Shown: positions 57,064 to 64,000 of the stretch, piece after piece
How positions within the stretch are numbered: position 1 is the first letter of the stretch
Layout of the letters: each line of letters opens with the position of its first letter
Origin: Planctomycetota bacterium
Lineage (GTDB): Bacteria; Planctomycetota; Planctomycetia; Planctomycetales; Planctomycetaceae
Length of the DNA: 64,000 nucleotides
Assembly (NCBI GenBank): GCA_014584345.1
Contig: JACTNB010000024.1
Coordinates: 248,001 to 312,000, forward strand
Direction of reading: 5' to 3'
Notes under the pieces: generated by a model
The model's database searches: none
What the model was told of the DNA's origin: nothing
What the model saw: only the letters and a program-made list of their open reading frames with translations
Translations under genes and position numbers: made by a program

Positions 57064-58462
57064 CGGCGAATTTCAGGTGCTGGTGAAGTCGCTGCGTCTG
57101 ATGTTGTGGCTGGTGTGCAGCGTTGTGACTGTCGTACCAGAGGCGCTTTCAGCCGAGGCCCCGCCGAATATTGTGGTCATTCTGGCTGACGATCACACCT
57201 ATCGGGATTTCGGATTTATGGGGAATGTCGCTGTGCAGACCCCGCATCTGGACAGGCTGGCCAGCGAATCGGCTCTGTTTCCCAACGGATATGTGCCGAT
57301 GAGCGTCTGCCGGCCTTCGCTGGCAACGGTGCTGACGGGCCTCTATCCGCATCAGCATGGGATTTATTTTAATCACCCGCCGCCGGGCTTGGCGGAGATG
57401 AGAAAGCTATCGGCGGAGGAGTATCATCAGGCGCGCCGTGTGACGGATCCTCTCATCAGGCAACGGGCCACGCTCCCCCGGATACTGACCGGGCAGGGTT
57501 ATGTCTCGCTGCAGACAGGCAAACATTGGGAAGGTCATTTTACTGACGCTGGTTTCACGCACGGCATGACGACCGGTCGTCCCACCCCGGCAGATCGATA
57601 TGGGACACGTTTACAGAATGGCGAGCCGGTCGCGCACGGCAACGGCGATGCAGGGCTGGCGATTGGTCGAGATACCATGCAGCCGATCGCGACGTTTCTC
57701 GACGAACAGGTCCGTGGGAAGCCGTTTCTGATCTGGTACGCTCCGTTATTGCCCCATGTCCCCTTTGATGCCGGGCCGGAGTTTCAGGAAGCGTATCGGA
57801 AGCAGGGTCTGCCTGCGCAGCTTCGCGCGTATTACGCCGAGATCACGCGGTTTGATCACACCGTCGGACAGCTCCGGGAGATGCTTGCCCAGCGGAGCTT
57901 GACCCACAACACGTTGATTGTCTTCGCCAGCGACAACGGTTATCGCCCGGAAGAATCGGAGAATAAATCGTCCAGTCCGCGTGCCGATGCACGTTCGAAA
58001 TGGTCGGCTCATGAAGATGGAATTCGCACACCACTGCTGTTCAACTGGCCTGGAAAGATTGCACCGGCCAGGTACGAAGGCCTGGTGCAGACGGTCGATC
58101 TACTGCCGACGATCGCGGCAGCGGCTGGGTGCGAACAGGCGTTGCCTAAAAACTTGCCGGGGCAGAATTTGCTTCCGGTCTGTCTGGGAGAAGCCGAACT
58201 CCCTCAGCGACCGGCGTTCGGTGCGATTTACCCGAATGATGCGACCGAATTGAATGCGCCGGAAAACCATGTGCTGGCCCGCTGGATGCGTTTGCGGAAA
58301 TTTAAGCTGATTGTTCCCGAGGGGGACAATCCCGACATCCCGCTGCAACTGTACGACCTCCAGCGCGATCCTGCCGAATACCAGAATTTGGCGGACGATC
58401 CCGCATACCGCGTGGCGCTTTCGCGCCTGATGTTGCCTTTGAATGCGTGGTGGCAACCATGA
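57050..58462 (+). CDS. Sulfatase family protein with variant CRPSL active-site motif
   Basis: 470 residues. A signal peptide (hydrophobic about 16-34) precedes the sulfatase start NIVVILADDHTYRDFGFMGN, which holds the Asp pair for calcium. The formylglycine motif is Cys87-Arg-Pro-Ser-Leu91 (SVCRPSLATVLTG) where the usual motif is C/S-x-P/A-S-R. HWEGHFTDAGF, PFLIWYAPLLPHVPF and the FASDNGYRPEES metal site are present. If Cys87 is converted to formylglycine the enzyme would hydrolyse a sulfate ester; the missing Arg makes this uncertain. The N-terminal codons overlap the PhyH gene. Confidence 0.92.
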   Translation: MSRGNGEFQVLVKSLRLMLWLVCSVVTVVPEALSAEAPPNIVVILADDHTYRDFGFMGNVAVQTPHLDRLASESALFPNGYVPMSVCRPSLATVLTGLYPHQHGIYFNHPPPGLAEMRKLSAEEYHQARRVTDPLIRQRATLPRILTGQGYVSLQTGKHWEGHFTDAGFTHGMTTGRPTPADRYGTRLQNGEPVAHGNGDAGLAIGRDTMQPIATFLDEQVRGKPFLIWYAPLLPHVPFDAGPEFQEAYRKQGLPAQLRAYYAEITRFDHTVGQLREMLAQRSLTHNTLIVFASDNGYRPEESENKSSSPRADARSKWSAHEDGIRTPLLFNWPGKIAPARYEGLVQTVDLLPTIAAAAGCEQALPKNLPGQNLLPVCLGEAELPQRPAFGAIYPNDATELNAPENHVLARWMRLRKFKLIVPEGDNPDIPLQLYDLQRDPAEYQNLADDPAYRVALSRLMLPLNAWWQP

Positions 58463-58526
58463 ATCCAGCTTGTCCCGCTCAGAAACTCACCCCACCGGAA
58501 CGAATCCAAGTCACAGGAAAACAGTC

Positions 58527-59471
58527 ATGATATCAACACCACTCACCCGCAGACAATTTTGTGCAGGCACGGCAGCGACTCTGTTGACGACGCCCGCGCT
58601 CCTGCAGGGGACCGCGCTGATGGCGGAAGCCAAGCCTGAATTTCAACTCAACTACATGCTCGCCTCTTGCATGTACGGCTATCTGCCGTTGGCGGAGATC
58701 GTGCCGGAAGTGACCAAAATCGGGGCGACGGCGATCGACATCTGGCCGAAGGTGCATGGCGATCAGCGCGAGCAACTCGAAGCCATGGGCGAGGAGAAAT
58801 TTCGTCAATTACTGGACGAACACGAGGTGAAACTGGGTTGTATCACGCAATACAAGTTGGGTCCGTTCGGATTACAGGATGAGATGCGGCTGGCACAGCG
58901 GTTTGGCTGCCGGGTGATGGTGACGGGAGGGAGTGGCCCCAAGGGACTGGAAGGCACGGAATTGAAGTCCGCGGTGAGGGAGTTCGTCGAAAAGCTGAAG
59001 CCTCATCTGGAGGTGGCGGAAGAAACCGGCGTGACCATAGCCATCGAAAATCATGGCAATAATCTGATTCAATCTCCCGATTCCCTGAAATGGTTGCTGG
59101 AATTTCGTCCGAATGCCCATTTGGGAATTGCCCTGGCCCCCTATCATTTGCCACAGGAGGAAAAGTTACTGGCACAACTGATTCGCGATCTGGGAAACGA
59201 CGGCCTGTCCATTTTCTATGCCTGGCAACATGGTATGGGCTGCATGACAAAACTTCCCAAGGAACAGGAATTGCTGCAGATGCCGGGCCGGGGGGAACTC
59301 GATTTCACGCCGATCCTGGCCGCCTTGAAACAGATCCGGTTCTCGGGTTGGACGGAAATTTTCATGCATCCGGTTCCGCGAGGGATTCCGATTCACGAAA
59401 CTGCCGCCGAGGTGACCGCGGAAATCAATCGTTCACGCAACTATCTGACACACTGCCTGGAAAGGATTTGA
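58527..59471 (+). CDS. Tat-exported sugar phosphate isomerase/epimerase-like TIM barrel
   Basis: 314 residues. A twin-arginine signal (TRRQFCAGTAATLL, cleavage near ALMA) leads to a xylose-isomerase-like barrel: AEIVPEVTKIGATAIDIWP, VKLGCITQYKLGPFG, RVMVTGGSG, GVTIAIENHGNNLIQSPDSLKWLL (Glu metal ligand), AHLGIALAPYHLPQ, SIFYAWQHGMG and GWTEIFMHP (Glu ligand). The Tat signal and family are commonly combined in planctomycetes. Substrate unknown. It follows the sulfatase by about 65 bases, and DJ-1/PfpI follows 4 bases after its stop. Confidence 0.92.
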   Translation: MISTPLTRRQFCAGTAATLLTTPALLQGTALMAEAKPEFQLNYMLASCMYGYLPLAEIVPEVTKIGATAIDIWPKVHGDQREQLEAMGEEKFRQLLDEHEVKLGCITQYKLGPFGLQDEMRLAQRFGCRVMVTGGSGPKGLEGTELKSAVREFVEKLKPHLEVAEETGVTIAIENHGNNLIQSPDSLKWLLEFRPNAHLGIALAPYHLPQEEKLLAQLIRDLGNDGLSIFYAWQHGMGCMTKLPKEQELLQMPGRGELDFTPILAALKQIRFSGWTEIFMHPVPRGIPIHETAAEVTAEINRSRNYLTHCLERI

Positions 59472-59474
59472 ATC

Positions 59475-60050
59475 ATGGAAAAAGTTCTGATTATCGTGGG
59501 TGATGCTTCGGAAACCCTGGATACGATGTATCCCTATTACCGCCTGATCGAGGCGGGGATGCAACCGGTGGTGGCCGGCCCGAAGCGGCAGACGTATCAG
59601 ATGGTGATGCACGAAGTGAAACCGGGGTGGACCATCACCAAGGAATGGGAGGGTTACACGATCAAGGCGGATGTCGCGTTTTCGGAGATCGACCCGAGCG
59701 AGTATCTGGGAATCATGTTTTCCGGGGGACGAGCGCCCGAGTACATCCGCTACGACGAAGACCTGGTCCGCATCACGAAACACTTCTTCGAGCGCAACAA
59801 ACCGATTGCATCCGTCTGTCACGGCGTGGAAATACCGGCGTATGCGGATTGCGTGCGCGGTCGGCGGATGGCCACGGTGCCGAAGTGCCAGTTCGATCTG
59901 GAAGTTTGCGGCGGGATCTTCGTGAACGAAGCCTGCGTGGTGGATGGCAACCTGGTGAGCGGCCGCACGTTCCATGACAACGGTCACTACATCGGGCCGT
60001 GGATCGAGCTGCTGGAAAAGGCCCGCGAGGCAGCGGTGGCCTTGGCGTGA
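59475..60050 (+). CDS. DJ-1/PfpI family protein
   Basis: 191 residues, a complete single-domain DJ-1/PfpI protein: VLIIVGDASETLDTMYPYYRLIEAG at the start, GIMFSGGRAPEYIRYDEDLVRI, and the nucleophile elbow ASVCHGVEIP with Cys115-His116. These proteins act as proteases, glyoxalases, chaperones or amidase-type hydrolases; the acid partner is not clear. Only 3 bases separate it from the isomerase stop, so it is the last gene of that transcript. The combination is compatible with handling a reactive carbonyl product, which is inference. Confidence 0.93.
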   Translation: MEKVLIIVGDASETLDTMYPYYRLIEAGMQPVVAGPKRQTYQMVMHEVKPGWTITKEWEGYTIKADVAFSEIDPSEYLGIMFSGGRAPEYIRYDEDLVRITKHFFERNKPIASVCHGVEIPAYADCVRGRRMATVPKCQFDLEVCGGIFVNEACVVDGNLVSGRTFHDNGHYIGPWIELLEKAREAAVALA

Positions 60051-60091
60051 ACGTTGCCGAGTTGGCATGACAACGGCATATTTGGAGTGGG

Positions 60092-60120
60092 TTGCTTCCC
60101 GAGACAGACGCGCATATGAT
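60092..60120 (+). promoter_or_regulatory. Possible sigma-70-type promoter for the 60.2-kb gene
   Basis: TTGCTT (60092-60097) and TATGAT (60115-60120) are separated by exactly 17 bases and lie 45 bases before ATG 60166. The hexamers match TTGACA and TATAAT at 4 and 5 of 6 positions. The spacing is ideal, but start-site data are lacking. Confidence 0.5.
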
Positions 60121-60165
60121 TCAAAGATATACGTGATCGTGTGAGCACTGGTGTTGGGGGGGGGA

Positions 60166-60606
60166 ATGTCGATGAACCCGGGTAAGAAGAATCGACGTGA
60201 TTACTTGTCTCTGAACGCGATCGAACCACACGATGGTACGTTGACGTGTGAGATTCAAATCTCGTACGATCGACTGCAGTACATTTCCAAGCGTGGGAAG
60301 GGGCATGCGATGGAATGCGCCTACATTCTGCCTGCCATCCTCTGTGCTCCAACAGCCATATTCGAGGGATTACGCAATGACGAGGACGAAGATCATCAGG
60401 GATACGGCTGGCGCTGCTACTGTGGTATTCCAGTACAGGCCTATCGCGTGGATGGAACCTTGCGTACGCCTTATCCAAATCAGGTCTACTTAATATTCGT
60501 AAATGATGAACATGTGGCGTACAATTGGCGGTGGGAGAAGGCAGATCCTAATGACTCGCGTTTGCCCATCGACCACAAAATCCGGTTTCGAAAGCAACTA
60601 TTATAA
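60166..60606 (+). CDS. Hypothetical protein
   Basis: 146 residues, soluble. Notable segments: SLNAIEPHDGTLTCEIQISYDRLQYI, GWRCYCGIPVQAYRVDG, and QVYLIFVNDEHVAYNWRWEKAD near the end; Trp- and Tyr-rich, mixed beta. ATG 60166 has GGGGGGGA before it; GTG 60151 and ATG 60172 are alternatives. A promoter-like sequence lies just upstream. The next gene, also unknown, begins 105 bases later on the same strand. The beta-rich, aromatic composition recalls small immunity or restriction-related proteins, but no family can be named. Confidence 0.6.
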   Translation: MSMNPGKKNRRDYLSLNAIEPHDGTLTCEIQISYDRLQYISKRGKGHAMECAYILPAILCAPTAIFEGLRNDEDEDHQGYGWRCYCGIPVQAYRVDGTLRTPYPNQVYLIFVNDEHVAYNWRWEKADPNDSRLPIDHKIRFRKQLL

Positions 60607-60711
60607 AATACGTGCAGGAATTTGTCCTCTTGCGTAAATTTTCTGAAACGTGCAAACTCCGGCACGGGGTTTTGCGTAACCAGTTCCATTTTTTGGAAAA
60701 GAAGGAGAATC

Positions 60712-61140
60712 ATGGCCATTTCCCAGTCTGAGTTTGCCAAACGGATGTCGTTGATGGCGAAGCCAGCGGAGGATTTCCGGCCCTTTGCCTATTACGATCC
60801 CGATGGCGACTGTATTGAATTTCTCATCAAACCCGACCCGTTTTATGCCGAACGGGTCGATGATCTCGTGACTGTATATTACAGTCAGGATACGGATGAG
60901 GTTGTCGGTTCGCTGCTGAAAGGAGTATCGAAGTTTTGCCAGGATGCCGTTGCAAAAATGCCAGGGTTTAAGGTTGAAATTCGCGATGGCAAAATCAAGC
61001 TTGAACACGTTTTTCGGTTGCGGATGTGGACCTCGACGATGAAACCGAGAGACTTGCCGACGCTGACCTATCAAAAGCTGATCGATGTCGCCGAGAAGGC
61101 CGATCTCGAAACGGAAAATTTTGAATGCCTTACCGTGTAA
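60712..61140 (+). CDS. Hypothetical protein (DUF2283-like fold possible)
   Basis: 142 residues. The pattern FAYYDPDGDCIEFLIKPDPFYAERVDDLVTVYYSQDTDEVVGSLLKGVSKF resembles the short beta-rich DUF2283 domain (YDPEADVLYI...DDL.V.YD...EIVGIEI), but it carries a longer C-terminal part. AAGGAG lies 6 bases before the ATG. It follows the 60.2-kb gene in the same direction; the two may be a unit. No known toxin, immunity or metabolic motif. Confidence 0.6.
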   Translation: MAISQSEFAKRMSLMAKPAEDFRPFAYYDPDGDCIEFLIKPDPFYAERVDDLVTVYYSQDTDEVVGSLLKGVSKFCQDAVAKMPGFKVEIRDGKIKLEHVFRLRMWTSTMKPRDLPTLTYQKLIDVAEKADLETENFECLTV

Positions 61141-61147
61141 ACAGCTA

Positions 61148-61666
61148 TTACATCAGGCTGTTTTGAGGGGCGGGCGTGGTTTCCGTGCCAACGACGGGAA
61201 CCTTATGGGTTTGTGCGACGTAGCTCTTTTTCATTTCGATCTTCAAGACGCCGTGTTCGGCGTGGGCCCGGGCGGACTTGATATCGACACTGAACGGGAG
61301 CGTGAGCGTCCGCCGGAGTTTTCCGGTGGGACGTTCGCGGCGATGCACCCGGTCGGTTGGCAGCAGGGTCAGCGAGTCGAATTCGGCGGTGATTTCGAGG
61401 ACGTTGCCCACCAGTTGCACATCGGTTTTCTCGACGGGGATACCTGGGAGGTTCACGAAAACGACGAGAGCCTCTTCGGTTTCCACCAGGTCGACTTCCG
61501 GAGTCCAGTCGATAGGGGCGTCTGCCTGGGGATGGCGGATCTGTCCCCACATTTCCTCGCCTCGGCTCCAGGCCATTTCTCCCAGGCGATCCAATTCCTC
61601 CCGCAGTCGATGCAATACCTGGGAGAAGGGCTGTCCACCCGGACGGTCTGTTTTCTGGGAGTTCAT
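61148..61666 (-). CDS. Small heat-shock protein (Hsp20/alpha-crystallin)
   Basis: 172 residues. The alpha-crystallin domain spans about 55-150: PEVDLVETEEALVVFVNLPGI, then RRERPTGKLRRTLTLPFSVDI and the closing ARAHAEHGVLKIEMKK; the C-terminal extension has VPVV in place of the canonical I-x-I/V. It is the third of three consecutive co-directional hsp20 genes and is only 25 bases after the second. GGGG precedes ATG 61666. ATP-independent chaperone role from family knowledge. Confidence 0.94.
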   Translation of the reverse strand: MNSQKTDRPGGQPFSQVLHRLREELDRLGEMAWSRGEEMWGQIRHPQADAPIDWTPEVDLVETEEALVVFVNLPGIPVEKTDVQLVGNVLEITAEFDSLTLLPTDRVHRRERPTGKLRRTLTLPFSVDIKSARAHAEHGVLKIEMKKSYVAQTHKVPVVGTETTPAPQNSLM

Positions 61667-61691
61667 GGGGTGCCCCTTTTCGGGAAAGTCG

Positions 61692-62201
61692 TTAATCGGT
61701 TTGGACGTGGATTTTGCGTGGCTGCGCCCGCGGGATAATCGGAAGTGTGATTTCGAGCACTCCCAGATTCATTTTGGCGGAGATGCGGTCGTAGGCAACT
61801 TCGTCGCTGAGAATAAACGAACGGTAGAAATCGCCCACCTGGTATTCGCGATGCAACAGGCGAGCAGCGTCGGGCAGTTCTTCCTGCACCCGCCCGAAGA
61901 GGGTCAATTTGTTATCTTCGATTTGCAGGTCGAGTCGTTCGACGCAGACCCCGGGTAAATCTGCTCGCAGCACCAGGGCTTCACCGGTGTTGTAGATATC
62001 AATCGGAGGATTGAACAGCAGACGCTGGGGTTGGGAAACGACCCGCGCGGTCCCGACGCCCTCGGGGGCACCGGGTAGAGCCGAGCCGGCCTGCAATGGC
62101 TGATCGCTATCGCCCGCATTGGCGGGACGAACCGACAATTCGCGTGAAGGCTGTTCTGGCGGAGTTTCGCGTTCCGGTTGTTGTTCGAATGATTCGTTCA
62201 C
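61692..62201 (-). CDS. Small heat-shock protein (Hsp20/alpha-crystallin), divergent
   Basis: 169 residues from GTG 62201. The N-terminal 70 residues are Pro/Gln/Ala-rich and disordered-looking. The crystallin core is PIDIYNTGEALVLRADLPGV, EDNKLTLFGRVQEE, HREYQVGDFYRSFILSDEV and MNLGVLEITLPI. RKIHVQT replaces the usual IxI. AAGG precedes GTG. It lies between two other hsp20 genes in one operon and is the most divergent of the three. Confidence 0.93.
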   Translation of the reverse strand: MNESFEQQPERETPPEQPSRELSVRPANAGDSDQPLQAGSALPGAPEGVGTARVVSQPQRLLFNPPIDIYNTGEALVLRADLPGVCVERLDLQIEDNKLTLFGRVQEELPDAARLLHREYQVGDFYRSFILSDEVAYDRISAKMNLGVLEITLPIIPRAQPRKIHVQTD

Positions 62202-62251
62202 CGCGGGCCTTGTGACTTACAGTATGGAACAGGAACTGGGACGCGTCCTGA

Positions 62252-62692
62252 TCAGGTGGTGATGACGGGAATTTGCCTGGTGGAAGACTGTTTGATTTTC
62301 GGCAGATGAATCTTGAGCAATCCTTCCTTGAGTTCCGCCGTGAGCCCTTCATCATCCACACGTTCCGGCAGGGCAAGGGACCGTTCCCAGGCACCGTGAA
62401 TTCGTTCCCGTCGCCGGTATTGTTCTTCGGGGATGGTTGGTTCCTGACTCCGTTTGCCACGCAGAGTCAGAACCCCTCCTGCAATGCTGAGGTCCAGATC
62501 CTCGCCGCTGACCCCGGGGATCTCGGCGGTGAGCAGGTATTCGTGCTCCAATTCATACAGGTTCACGGCGGGAAAGACACGTCCCGCGCGGGCGCCACGG
62601 ACGGAAAAATGCATGCTTTGCAGCAGGCGGTCCATCTCTTTTTCGAATTCCTTGAGCGTACCCCACGCTTCGCCCCACCGAAATACTGGCAT
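62252..62692 (-). CDS. Small heat-shock protein (Hsp20/alpha-crystallin), first of three
   Basis: 146 residues. The helical N-terminus FRWGEAWGTLKEFEKEMDRLLQSM is the classic class-A Hsp20 start. The core has FPAVNLYELEHEYLLTAEIPGV, SIAGGVLTLRGKRS, YRRRERIHGAWERSLALPERVDDE and AELKEGLLKIHLPK; RQIPVIT is the C-terminal IxI-type motif. ATG 62692 has GGAGGT before it; the frame is open upstream to 62920 without family similarity. It heads an operon of three hsp20 genes separated by 50 and 25 bases. Confidence 0.95.
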   Translation of the reverse strand: MPVFRWGEAWGTLKEFEKEMDRLLQSMHFSVRGARAGRVFPAVNLYELEHEYLLTAEIPGVSGEDLDLSIAGGVLTLRGKRSQEPTIPEEQYRRRERIHGAWERSLALPERVDDEGLTAELKEGLLKIHLPKIKQSSTRQIPVITT

Positions 62693-63192
62693 CGCGACCT
62701 CCGCTTCTACAACCGTGAATCCGCTTCCCCTGGCGCATGTCCGGCTTGGCAACCGGGACCGTATCCCCATGCGACGAGGCCGAGAATTATTATTTCCGAA
62801 GGGAAATGCCCCTACAGGGCGGTTCAGTTGCCGTGTGCATACCGCATGAGATGGTACGCACAGCGTACCCAACAAAAATTCACAGCCTGAGTGTGCGCCT
62901 TGTCTCCGAGTTAACAGCAAATTTCATACCGTGACAGGCGGATATCGCCCGGGCGGAATTTCGACGTAACTGGCATAATTTTATAGGGTTATGAATGTTG
63001 TTCGGCATGCCCGCCGTTCTGGCCTGTCGATTCCAGGGCTTGGGACTGCCAGAGTGGCAGGTTGTTGCCGACAATTCGGCGTTCACACGCCTGTTGTAGT
63101 GGAGCAACGGTGGCTTGAATTGACGGTGTCATCCGCTCGGGTTTTATTCGCTCGGCTCAGGATTCCGAAGGATGTCTCCTGGCAGGACAAAT
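62693..63192. other. Upstream region of the hsp20 operon
   Basis: No gene recognised in about 500 bases. It carries a GGTACGCA-type palindrome (62852-62872). No CIRCE element (an inverted TTAGCACTC) and no ROSE-like stem pairing with the ribosome site is seen, so regulation of the operon is unclear. Confidence 0.5.
62852..62872 (+). repeat. Dispersed GGTACGCA-type palindrome, copy 4
   Basis: TGGTACGCACAGCGTACCCA: GGTACGC pairs perfectly with GCGTACC around ACA. The trailing CTGCG seen in copies 1-3 is changed. Located in the hsp20 upstream region. Confidence 0.65.
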
Positions 63193-63225
63193 AAAAAAAC
63201 CCGACCCCCGTGGGCAGGGGCCGGG
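63193..63225 (-). terminator. Rho-independent terminator of the EF-hand gene
   Basis: On the minus strand CCCGGCCCC pairs with GGGGTCGGG around a short loop, followed by seven Ts. It lies 54 bases beyond the stop of the EF-hand gene. Confidence 0.9.
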
Positions 63226-63279
63226 TCGAGCTTCCGCAGGGACGCTCTTCAGGAGGACAGGCAGCAGGACAGGTGGTGA

Positions 63280-63999
63280 TCAGTTCGTTTCTGGATTGGC
63301 GGGGCGTCCTGGTCCGCCGGGAGCCGAGTCACGGACCCGCTCCATAATCTGTCGCATTTCGGTCAGGTCGATGAAACCATCCTTGTTGGTGTCCAGGCGA
63401 TCGAAGCCTTGTTTCATGCGTTCGGGGGCTTCGTCCAGGCTGATTTTTCCGTCGCCATCCTTGTCGAGTTCCTTCATGCGATCTTCGAGGTTCGCCCCGG
63501 GAGCACCAGGTCGTCCGGGGCCATCGGGACGTCCAGGTCCGCCTTGACGGAAGCGTTCCATCATTTGACGGATTTCTTCCTGATCGATGAAGCCATCCTT
63601 GTTGAGATCGAGGCGGTCGAAGGTTTCACGCATCCGTTCAGGGGCTTCTTCCTTGCTGAGTTTGCCATCGCCGTCCTTGTCCATTTGTGCGAAGAAATCG
63701 CCAGGGCCCCGTCCCTCGCCGTCGCGTGGGCCGCGTTCACCGAAGCGGGGATCACCCTCGCGGCGGGGAGGCATGATTTCTTCCATGGTCAGTTCCCCAT
63801 CATTGTTTTTATCGAGTGCCTTGAGGGCGTTGACGGCATTGGCGAGTTCGGCGGCGGAGATTTTACCATCGCCGTCGGCGTCGAGGGCCAGCATCATGGG
63901 GGGGACCATGGGGGGGCGTCCATCGCGGGAGCCGAAGCCACGGGGGCCACGCCCTTCGGGCCGGTCGCCTCCTCCTTCACGGGGGGGTTGAGCCATCAC
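63280..63999 (-). CDS. Six-EF-hand protein, 5' end beyond window
   Basis: At least 239 residues; the frame is still open at the right edge, so the N-terminus is probably missing. Six EF-hand calcium loops are clear: DADGDGKISAAE, DKNNDGELTMEE, DKDGDGKLSKEE, DLNKDGFIDQEE, DKDGDGKISLDE and DTNKDGFIDLTE. Hands 3/4 and 5/6 form two similar pairs separated by a Gly/Pro/Arg linker (PGRPDGPGRPGAPG). Gly/Arg/Pro-rich segments lie between the other hands. Planctomycetes secrete many such proteins, but an export signal cannot be seen here. It may buffer calcium or regulate; no enzymatic domain. Confidence 0.85.
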   Translation of the reverse strand: MMAQPPREGGGDRPEGRGPRGFGSRDGRPPMVPPMMLALDADGDGKISAAELANAVNALKALDKNNDGELTMEEIMPPRREGDPRFGERGPRDGEGRGPGDFFAQMDKDGDGKLSKEEAPERMRETFDRLDLNKDGFIDQEEIRQMMERFRQGGPGRPDGPGRPGAPGANLEDRMKELDKDGDGKISLDEAPERMKQGFDRLDTNKDGFIDLTEMRQIMERVRDSAPGGPGRPANPETN

Positions 64000-64000
64000 C

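Overview
The window looks like chromosomal DNA from a planctomycete (phylum Planctomycetota, most likely class Planctomycetia). The evidence is the family content. There is a cytochrome-c/DUF1549/DUF1553 protein beside a Tat-exported DUF1501 protein, a DUF1570 HEATH-type peptidase, a XylR-like regulator with a LacI-like sensor and an AraC DNA-binding end, a Tat-exported Gfo/Idh/MocA oxidoreductase, a sulfatase, an EF-hand Asp-box protein and many secreted proteins of unknown function. The DNA is GC-rich, genes lie on both strands, and operons are short. There is no prophage, transposase gene or CRISPR array.

Layout. 1-3.2 kb: 3'-5' exonuclease (cut by the window edge), MoxR ATPase, a CAU tRNA, a molybdopterin oxidoreductase and a small membrane protein. 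3.5-9.7 kb: secreted propeller protein, orphan ABC-2 permease, a long leader and an extreme cysteine-rich secreted protein, DUF368 lipid-phosphate translocase. 10-12.9 kb: STAS protein, LOG protein, two secreted proteins. 13-18 kb: DUF1501 and cytochrome-c/DUF1553 pair. 18-22.4 kb: rnhA-infA, a PhyH dioxygenase with its XylR-type regulator, a glycosidase-like protein. 23-27.6 kb: eno, nadD, DinB, GNAT. 27.9-30.6 kb: tRNA-Pro, parB with a parS site on each side, rhomboid protease. 30.8-37.9 kb: gpsA, small protein, polytopic glycosyltransferase-like protein, tRNA-Gln, secreted protein, DUF1570 peptidase. 37.9-47.6 kb: a three-enzyme glycan-assembly fusion, SLC13 transporter, sugar isomerase, ComEC, UbiA. 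48-50.6 kb: pyruvate-decarboxylase-like enzyme and a LUD protein. 51-60 kb: co-directional catabolic island (RraA-like aldolase, 808-residue secreted protein, Gfo/Idh/MocA, PhyH, sulfatase, isomerase, DJ-1/PfpI). 60-64 kb: two unknown genes, a three-gene Hsp20 operon, a six-EF-hand protein.

How the genes may work together. The 51-60 kb group reads as a peripheral and periplasmic sugar/ether degradation island: sulfate removal, oxidation, isomerisation and aldol cleavage. ParB and its two parS sites form a local chromosome-partition module, often found near the replication origin, although no dnaA or parA is visible here. The fusion protein at 38-40 kb would carry out epimerisation, priming on undecaprenyl phosphate and first extension of a surface glycan. 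The DUF368 protein elsewhere in the window would recycle the same lipid carrier.

The most interesting structure between genes is a family of about 175-265-bp composite repeats. Each has two inverted REP-like units inside terminal inverted arms, and the arms show compensatory base changes between copies. Smaller palindrome families occur as well. No gene here is an obvious mobiliser. All functions are inferred by reading the sequence; no database search was run.
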